Source of the DNA: Bombyx mori | Taxonomy: Eukaryota; Arthropoda; Insecta; Lepidoptera; Bombycidae | Direction of reading: 5' to 3' | DNA: 64,000 bases | Assembly: GCF_030269925.1 (NCBI RefSeq) | Contig: NC_085128.1 | Location: 3,722,501-3,786,500 of the forward strand | Shown: positions 57,997-64,000 of the stretch, piece by piece | How positions within the stretch are numbered: position 1 is the stretch's first letter | Layout: every line of letters starts with the position of its first letter | Made by a program: the position numbers and the translations under genes | The notes under the pieces: generated by a model | What the model was told of the DNA's origin: nothing | Database searches by the model: none | The model's input: only the letters and a program-made list of their open reading frames with translations

Positions 57997-59550
57997 ATGG
58001 AGTTGGAGGCGGGAACGGATCCCCCGGATCCGAATATTACTGAGGAGACAACTGATACGACTAACTCAAGGTTTAGCCAACCAATATTTTTCTGTGATGA
58101 GTTCGACCTTTCCAATGTATCTGAATTTGTCAACGTTAAATCGAAGAAATCCCAAAAAAAGAAACAACTTGTTAATTCTTTTAAACCAAAGATCTCGGAC
58201 AAACAACTTTCGTTGCGCCCGCTGCAGCAGGCTTTGGCGGGAAATCTTGCAAATAACGTAAATAAGCTTATAGTGCCTCCTCGCCAAATTGTACAGACCT
58301 CACCAGAGCCTACTTCAGCGAGTCCTTCTATGACACCATCTGAGACCCCAATGGCCGACTCTGTTTACAGAAAAAAATACACTGAACAGGATCCTGGCCC
58401 ATATATGGTCCATGTTACTTTAATCTCAGATTCTAATAGTACTACATCACTGCACCCACTTAAATTTGGAAATTTTCTAAAGAAAAGCAATCTTGGTAAT
58501 ATATTACAGGATGGAATTAAACGAGTAGGTCGTAATCGCCTGGCAATAACTTTTAAAACACATAGTGATGCCAATATTTTCATATCCAACATGTCTATGA
58601 ATCCATTGTATAATGTAGTGATTCCTACATATAATATATGTAAAATGGGTTTGATAAAGGGTATCCCTCAGGAGTGGACTCATGAGGACATTGTAGATAA
58701 TCTGCAAATCCCAGAAGGCTATGGACAAATTATCAAATCCCGTAGATTAAACAGGAAGTCTGTCAACTCAGATGGAACTTCATGGATTCCTACTCAAACT
58801 GTGGTCTTGACTTTTGACGGACAGTCTCTTCCCTCTAGAGTGTATTCCTTTTTTTCAAGTATTCCAGTTGAACAGTATATTTATCCAACGGTACAATGTT
58901 TCAATTGTTGTCGCTTTGGACACACTCGTGTTCAATGCAGGAGCAAACCTAGATGTAATAAATGTGGTGGAGAGCACAGCGGACTGGCTTGTAATACTGA
59001 GACTTTTTCTTGTGTTAACTGTAGAGGTGAACATATGGCTACAAACAAATCTTGCCCTGAGTTTAGTAGACAAACAAATATTAAAAAACATATGTCTCAA
59101 AACCTCATATCATACCAAGAAGCCTCTAAATTGTTTCCTATTGTAAAGAAATCATATTCACAAATAACATCATCTATTCCACTATCTGCCCAAAGTTTAA
59201 ATGATGTAGATAGTTCAAATTCTGTCTCTTACAAAAAAACTGTTATAAAGAAGCCTAAACAGGCATCTATTTTAAATAAGGGTTATGACAAATCAGAATA
59301 TAAATCATTGATCCGCAGCATTTCATTTGATGAGTCTCAAGGTAAACTAGGTTCCGCTTTGCAATCCAACAAAGAAAAGGATACACAGTTGCCATCTTCT
59401 GACACACTAAATAAATTGTTATCCACACTTATAAATATTATTGCTAATTCAGAACTACCAGAACACGTTGCTCTTTCACTTATAAATAATATTTCACTAT
59501 CAATTTTCAATATTTTTAAATATGGACAGAGTCCTCCAGTGGAACTGTAA
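57997..59550 (+). CDS. LINE ORF1: Gag-like RNA-binding protein with three zinc knuckles
   Basis: The 517-residue protein should coat the element RNA to form the retrotransposition particle. Residues 1-130 are acidic to mixed and rich in Ser, Thr and Pro, probably disordered. Residues about 135-290 form a folded region with YMVHVTLISD and LIKGIPQEWTHEDI, placed like the RRM-like fold of other LINE ORF1 proteins. Three knuckles follow: C301-C304-H309-C314 (CFNCCRFGHTRVQC), C320-C323-H327-C332 (CNKCGGEHSGLAC) and C339-C342-H346-C353. The C-terminal third is Ser- and Lys-rich. The ATG at 57997 is the first in frame. The last 29 bases overlap ORF2 in another frame, so ORF2 probably depends on termination-reinitiation or a similar mechanism. 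No stop or frameshift interrupts it. Confidence 0.93.
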   Translation: MELEAGTDPPDPNITEETTDTTNSRFSQPIFFCDEFDLSNVSEFVNVKSKKSQKKKQLVNSFKPKISDKQLSLRPLQQALAGNLANNVNKLIVPPRQIVQTSPEPTSASPSMTPSETPMADSVYRKKYTEQDPGPYMVHVTLISDSNSTTSLHPLKFGNFLKKSNLGNILQDGIKRVGRNRLAITFKTHSDANIFISNMSMNPLYNVVIPTYNICKMGLIKGIPQEWTHEDIVDNLQIPEGYGQIIKSRRLNRKSVNSDGTSWIPTQTVVLTFDGQSLPSRVYSFFSSIPVEQYIYPTVQCFNCCRFGHTRVQCRSKPRCNKCGGEHSGLACNTETFSCVNCRGEHMATNKSCPEFSRQTNIKKHMSQNLISYQEASKLFPIVKKSYSQITSSIPLSAQSLNDVDSSNSVSYKKTVIKKPKQASILNKGYDKSEYKSLIRSISFDESQGKLGSALQSNKEKDTQLPSSDTLNKLLSTLINIIANSELPEHVALSLINNISLSIFNIFKYGQSPPVEL

Positions 59551-62500
59551 AAGTATAGTTCCTAAAAAACATGAAATTATATCTTTAATTAATTCACATA
59601 ATATTTTTTTACTAGCCATATCAGAAACTTGGTTAGTTCCAGGTTCCAATTTCCGTATGGCCGGTTTTAATATTCTCAGACATGATAGACATGATGGGTA
59701 TGGTGGCACAGCCCTTTTAATTCGTAATAATCACAGATTTTCTTCTTTGCCAATCCCAGCTTTTAACTCGGATATTTTACAAGCAGTGGCTGCCCGAGTA
59801 GGTGAGGTAACATATCTATCTGTGTACATTTCAGAAAAGGATTTATCTGTTCTGCCTATACTAGACAAAATCATTCAATCATTACCCAAACCAATAGTAG
59901 TTCTAGGGGATTTCAACGCTCACCACTTCTTATGGGGAGCACCCAACGATGATGGCATGGGAAATGGCTTAATGGAGATAATAAATGATCATAATCTTTG
60001 TGTTCTGAATGATGGGTCCCCCACTCGTCGCCCAGTTCCGGGTCAAGCCCCAAGTTATGTTGATATTACACTTAGTTCAGCCAGTTTGTCTTCACTGTTA
60101 AACTGGGAATGTTTAACGCTGTCCTGTGGCAGTGATCATTATCCCTTATTAATTTCCTTGCCCTCTGGTAAAACAGGCACTTTTAATCCACTACCGCCGT
60201 TATTTAAGTTCAGATTAAATAACTATGATTGGGAACTGTTTAGTCAAGAAGTCGAATCGAAAATTATGTCCCTTCCAAGTTTATCTACTCTTGATGATTA
60301 TAACAACATAAACAAGGCGTATGATAACCTTATTACGGCATACTTAGCAGCTGCAGATAAACATATCCCCAAAAAGAATGTTGCCCATAAGAAAATATCT
60401 TCTCCCCCATGGTGGGACAAAGAATGTACAGAAGCTGTCAATAAAAGAAATGATGCAGAAAAACTTAATAAGCAATGTTTGACCATGCATAGTTATTTAT
60501 TTTATAAAAATGTTGAAGCGGCCACTAAAAGGCTTCTTCGGAAAAAGAAAAAAGAGGGATGGAAAAGATTTTGTTCCAAGCTTTCGCCTGATTCGCCATC
60601 CTCCCTAATCTGGAAAAATATAAGAATGTTTAGATCTTCTTTTATAGCCCCATCTAGAAATTATACATCGCAAGAATGGATTAATCCTTTTTTGGACAAT
60701 ATCGCACCCACTATGGTTCCTAAGTTTGACCAATTGCCTTATACATACTCTTATATATCAGATAACTCTAATATTAATAATAACTTAGCGTGTTCATTTT
60801 CTTTGCCGGAACTTCAATTAGTATTGAACCGGTTATCAGACTCCACTCCAGGATGTGATGGTATTCCTTACTCTTTCTTAATTAATTCAAAACCTATAAC
60901 CCTATCATATTTACTGAATTTAATTAATTCTATAATAGACACTGGTATAATACCTTCTTCCTGGAAACATCAAATTATAATACCTATATTAAAGCCTAAC
61001 AAAGATTCAAATAATCCTTTATCTTATAGACCTGTAGCGTTATCATCTGTTTTGGTAAAATTAGCAGAACATTTAATTAAACAAAGATTTGAGTGGTACG
61101 TAGAACATAACAATCTTTTGCCTTGCTCTCAATATGGGTTCAGAAGAGGTAAAGGTGTGTCCGATAGCCATGCCATTTTTGCAACAGACATTTTTTTGTC
61201 TTTTTCGAAATCTGAATCGGTTGTGGGAGCCTTTTTAGATATTCAAAGCGCGTATGATAATGTAAACTTAATTAAATTAAAAGAAAAAATGTCGGATTTA
61301 AAATTACCATTAAAATTTATTGATTTCATTTTTAATTTATATACTGGAAGGACTATTTCTTTACATATACCTGGTTTTGAGGACAAAATAAGAAAAGTTT
61401 GGAAAGGTATCCCTCAGGGTTCTGTTCTAAGTCCTCTATTATATGACATTTATACTTTCGATCTCCATTTAAATGTTGATCCTTCCTGTTCCATCTTACA
61501 ATATGCAGATGATGTCTTAGTTTACTCTGCTAACCGTGATATTAAAATAGCAGCGGAAACTCTTAACGATTCATTAAACAAGTTATCATCCTGGCTCTCT
61601 GCCCAAAATCTTTCGTTATCTAAATCTAAAAGTCTCATAGTTGTTTTTACGCGGAAAAGAAAAGTTCCCACCGTAAATATTTCTGTTGATGGAGAACGAA
61701 TACCAGTGGTTAAAGAGGCGAAATTTCTTGGTCGCATTTTTGATTCTAGTATGAACGGTAACGCTCATATCAACGACATTGTAAGAAAATGTGAGAAAAA
61801 CATAAATATTATGAGAGCTGTAAGTGGCGTTTGGTGGGGGTCTCATCCTGGTGTACTTAGGTTAATGTATAATGCTTTGGTACGTAGTATATTAGACTTT
61901 GGCTCCATAACTTTTTGTCTTGAAAACAAAGAACCTCTACATAAATTAGATTTATTACAACATAAAAGTCTCAGGATCGTTATTGGAGCCATGAATAGTA
62001 CTCCAATAAATGCTTTACAAATAGAATGCTCTGAACCGCCGCTATCTTTGCGTAGACAATACCTTTCTGATAGATTTATATTTAAAATTCAACAATATCA
62101 TGGACACCCTTTAATTTTAAAACTACAAAATCTTTGTGAAGTTATTAATGGACGAAATGCTTTCTGGCGTAACAGGAAAATCCCTTACTTAGTTTCTAGC
62201 TATAGAAGATTTTTAGAACTACGTTGTTCAATTCATAAATTTCAATGCCACTCAACTTTTTCATATGATTACGAGACTTTAATGTTTGTACCCGATATCA
62301 AGTTATCAATAGATGATATCCAAAAAGGATCAAGCTCGGCAAACTCAAAATTAGCCTCCTTTATTAAAAACTTAGAACCTAAATCGGAAGATTTCTATAC
62401 TGACGCGTCTAAATCCGTTTCCTCGGATGAAAAAAGCGTAGGAGCTGCTTTCTTAAGACTCTCGTCAGGTCATTTTCGTCTTTATAAATATCCACATCTT

Positions 62501-63262
62501 TCTTCAAACTTTGTTGGAGAAGGCATGGCTGTCCTTGAATGTGTCAAATATATAATTTGCAATAAAATAGAGAATTCATATATATTTTCTGATTCATTGA
62601 GCTTTCTTCAGTCTCTTTTATCAAATCCATTTAAAAAGAAACCTCCTTGTCCGCTTTCTCTTGAGGTTAAACTTAAATTAAAAGAATGTCATGATTCAAA
62701 TTTACGAGTCACATTAGCATGGATTCCTGGCCATTCGGGCATCCAAGGAAATGAATTGGTAGATGAGTTAGCTGCTATGGCCGCAAGGCAGGGTAATACA
62801 TATATTGACAAAGTGTATACTCAAGACCTACTAGAAAAGCCTCGGGAGTATCTTTTAAAAGATTGGAACTCCCAGTGGGAAAAGTCTTGTTTATCAAAAG
62901 GTGGACGATATCGTCGTCTTCATATCAAAATTAATTTAAAACCTTGGTTTTCTAAGTTTCATTTCCCAAAAAAAGTAACATCTACCATATCGAGATTAAG
63001 ATTTGGCCATTGTAGTTTACCCAGTCATTTATCGAGAATTGGTGTCGTTGACTCAGATGCTTGTGAACATTGCAATACCAATGGAAACATCGAACATACA
63101 TTATTTGAATGTGTCAAATACAAATCCAAACCACTTTATGAATTCCTTATAAAATTTCGTGCTCCTCTCCCTTGTGACTCCTACACTATACTTTCCTTTG
63201 TTGATTTCAAATATACTAAAGCTCTTATTTCTTTTCTAACCTTCCATAATATTTTATTATAA
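59522..63262 (+). CDS. LINE ORF2: endonuclease, reverse transcriptase, RNase H, zinc knuckle
   Basis: The 1,246-residue polyprotein nicks target DNA and copies the RNA in place. Residues 1-215 are an AP-like endonuclease: N8 (LQWNC), E35 (SETWL), D130/N132 (LGDFNAHH), D181 and the S204-D205-H206 triad, all present. The reverse transcriptase spans about 440-750, with FRRGKGVSDSH, AFLDIQSAYDN, GIPQGSVLSPLL (from 629) and the catalytic YADD at 661-664. An RNase H domain follows: D961 (FYTDAS), E1000, D1024 (FSDS) and D1081, with IPGHSGIQGNELVDELA, so all four acidic residues appear intact. The C-terminal knuckle is C1181-C1184-H1192-C1197. The frame is open throughout. Codon use is AT-rich, unlike the GC-rich R1-clade copy at 31561-33565. 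Confidence 0.95.
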   Translation: MDRVLQWNCKSIVPKKHEIISLINSHNIFLLAISETWLVPGSNFRMAGFNILRHDRHDGYGGTALLIRNNHRFSSLPIPAFNSDILQAVAARVGEVTYLSVYISEKDLSVLPILDKIIQSLPKPIVVLGDFNAHHFLWGAPNDDGMGNGLMEIINDHNLCVLNDGSPTRRPVPGQAPSYVDITLSSASLSSLLNWECLTLSCGSDHYPLLISLPSGKTGTFNPLPPLFKFRLNNYDWELFSQEVESKIMSLPSLSTLDDYNNINKAYDNLITAYLAAADKHIPKKNVAHKKISSPPWWDKECTEAVNKRNDAEKLNKQCLTMHSYLFYKNVEAATKRLLRKKKKEGWKRFCSKLSPDSPSSLIWKNIRMFRSSFIAPSRNYTSQEWINPFLDNIAPTMVPKFDQLPYTYSYISDNSNINNNLACSFSLPELQLVLNRLSDSTPGCDGIPYSFLINSKPITLSYLLNLINSIIDTGIIPSSWKHQIIIPILKPNKDSNNPLSYRPVALSSVLVKLAEHLIKQRFEWYVEHNNLLPCSQYGFRRGKGVSDSHAIFATDIFLSFSKSESVVGAFLDIQSAYDNVNLIKLKEKMSDLKLPLKFIDFIFNLYTGRTISLHIPGFEDKIRKVWKGIPQGSVLSPLLYDIYTFDLHLNVDPSCSILQYADDVLVYSANRDIKIAAETLNDSLNKLSSWLSAQNLSLSKSKSLIVVFTRKRKVPTVNISVDGERIPVVKEAKFLGRIFDSSMNGNAHINDIVRKCEKNINIMRAVSGVWWGSHPGVLRLMYNALVRSILDFGSITFCLENKEPLHKLDLLQHKSLRIVIGAMNSTPINALQIECSEPPLSLRRQYLSDRFIFKIQQYHGHPLILKLQNLCEVINGRNAFWRNRKIPYLVSSYRRFLELRCSIHKFQCHSTFSYDYETLMFVPDIKLSIDDIQKGSSSANSKLASFIKNLEPKSEDFYTDASKSVSSDEKSVGAAFLRLSSGHFRLYKYPHLSSNFVGEGMAVLECVKYIICNKIENSYIFSDSLSFLQSLLSNPFKKKPPCPLSLEVKLKLKECHDSNLRVTLAWIPGHSGIQGNELVDELAAMAARQGNTYIDKVYTQDLLEKPREYLLKDWNSQWEKSCLSKGGRYRRLHIKINLKPWFSKFHFPKKVTSTISRLRFGHCSLPSHLSRIGVVDSDACEHCNTNGNIEHTLFECVKYKSKPLYEFLIKFRAPLPCDSYTILSFVDFKYTKALISFLTFHNILL

Positions 63263-63476
63263 TATCTTTTCTTCTTTACATTACTATATTTTACTATATG
63301 TATATATTGCCCTAGTTCCTCCTATACCGCCTATTTCTAAAGTCCCTGCTCCTATCCCTCTACACTGGAATATCATGGCAACTCGACACCTCAAGATGAA
63401 GTTACTATGTCGCCTTTGGCTGACTCGACTCTGGCTAAAATAAGCTTCCGAATGAAGTTTGATCGCCATATTGAAG

Positions 63477-63505
<29 letters not shown>
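63477..63505 (+). repeat. Poly(A) tail of the LINE
   Basis: Twenty-nine consecutive A end the LINE just before the right target-site duplication. The uninterrupted length supports a young insertion. Confidence 0.95.
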
Positions 63506-63509
<4 letters not shown>

Positions 63510-63746
63510 CAAAGTTTGACAATAAATAGTATGCATGCGTGTGTGCGTCAAATACATGACATGTAGTGTGTGTAATGTTTTCTTTATTGATTTAATGTAT
63601 CTTTTATGCATTATTTAAAAAAAATATTAGCATTATGCACTTCTTCTCTATATTCTCTATAAGTGTAGAAAATTTCATACTCCTCCGTCCGCGCAATTTC
63701 CGTAAAAAGGGATACAAAGTTTTTGCTTCACGTATTAATATATAGA

Positions 63747-64000
63747 TTTAGTTAAGCCTATTTTGCTGACTAAGCGTTTGTTTTTTTTTGAGTCTAGAAC
63801 TATCATTATCTTGATCTGTAAAATATAATTGGAAACGTTAATAAAATTGAATCTCCTGAAAATCTTCAGATTTCAAGCATTTAATTGCAATAATTTAGTA
63901 GATATTTGTTTTGATTATTCATTGCAGATATAATTTAAGGATTACTGCTGTCACCCACCTTGAGTCTCATGTCGAAGTCTCAATAATATTATATTAGCGC
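63747..64000. other. Non-coding DNA right of the Helitron; possible repeat at the edge
   Basis: AT-rich and unrecognised to about 63950. The last 50 bases ('cacccaccttgagtctcatg' and on) resemble the Bm1 body phrase 'cacccaccttgag', so a Bm1-like copy may run off the window. Confidence 0.35.

Larger units (their letters stand above)
57801..63517 (+). mobile_element. Complete non-LTR retrotransposon (I-like group), apparently intact
   Basis: The element (57813-63505, about 5.7 kb) is flanked by the perfect 12-base repeat 'gaaccaaagttt' at 57801-57812 and 63506-63517; two further A could extend it. The empty site can be read from the Helitron at 37653-38074, which has 'aagaacaaaagtttgac' uninterrupted. 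It has a 184-bp 5' untranslated region, which in LINEs carries an internal promoter. Two long open frames overlap by 29 bp, and a 213-bp 3' region is followed by poly(A) of 29. RNase H plus a C-terminal zinc knuckle place it in the I/R1/LOA group; lack of an rDNA or telomeric target favours an I-like clade. Full length, open frames and perfect duplication imply a recent insertion. Confidence 0.95.
57422..63746 (-). mobile_element. Helitron with two tandem 3' termini, split by a LINE
   Basis: On the minus strand the element starts TCTATATATTAATACG at 63746, after a host A, and matches the Helitron at 37653-38074 for about 300 bp. It carries a first Helitron terminus 'cgagggcgggtcgctag' (CTAG at 57512-57509). 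Directly after this CTAGT lies the tail 'agaagtataaaatacaatca', which leads to a second terminus: palindrome 'tagtcgaaattcgacta' at 57437-57453, then CTAG at 57425-57422 and a host T. The outer tail equals the 3' end of the 37653-38074 copy. Without the LINE and one duplicated target the Helitron is about 620 bp. It is non-coding and non-autonomous. Confidence 0.88.

Noticed and set aside
57997..63262. Domesticated host gene of retroviral type
   Set aside because: Poly(A), a 12-bp target duplication, an empty site and two-frame LINE architecture show it is a plain non-LTR insertion, with no LTR or envelope.
1..64000. A new multi-gene system such as a defence or biosynthetic cluster
   Set aside because: Only one host exon is supportable; all other coding sequence belongs to transposons.

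Overview
This looks like a non-coding stretch of a silkmoth genome (Bombyx mori or a close relative). The evidence is the repeat content: several copies of the tRNA-headed SINE that I recognise as Bombyx Bm1, lepidopteran-type Helitrons starting TCTATATATTAATACG and ending CTAG, an R1-clade LINE, and an AT-rich background of roughly two thirds A+T with GC-rich transposon islands. No operon or prokaryotic feature is present, and most open frames outside transposons are chance frames in AT-rich DNA.

Layout. 1-2981: AT-rich sequence with one repeat-like patch. 2982-17018: a 14-kb tandem satellite of about 57 monomers averaging 248 bp. It contains a 4,464-bp block of 18 monomers present twice in tandem and nearly identical. 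17019-23200: mostly unique AT-rich DNA. 23200-28350: a repeat cluster (Bm1, a stem-loop repeat family, an unnamed 405-bp retroposon). 29485-30008: the one convincing host gene, a minus-strand exon encoding a 153-aa lysine-rich protein of unknown function, with a MITE in its 3' flank. 30441-36000: Bm1 copies, a 5'-truncated and frameshifted R1-clade LINE with a 14-bp target-site duplication, and more stem-loop repeats. 37653-38074: a short Helitron. 38545-38838: a tRNA-derived SINE. 43274-44593: an internally deleted piggyBac-like element with TTAA duplications. 45-57 kb: fragments of several LINE clades, a Helitron 3' end, SINEs and two more copies of the 405-bp retroposon. 57422-63746: a Helitron split by a complete non-LTR retrotransposon with two intact open frames, 12-bp target-site duplication and poly(A) tail.

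How the parts relate. The 57813-63505 retrotransposon is the only element here that looks capable of autonomous activity: its ORF1 would package RNA, and its ORF2 carries endonuclease, reverse transcriptase and RNase H. The SINEs, the 405-bp retroposon and the truncated LINEs depend on such machinery in trans. The Helitrons and the piggyBac-like element are non-autonomous DNA transposons. The most unusual signals are a Helitron with two tandem 3' termini, the 18-monomer block duplication in the satellite, and a hairpin module shared between a LINE 3' end and a dispersed repeat family.
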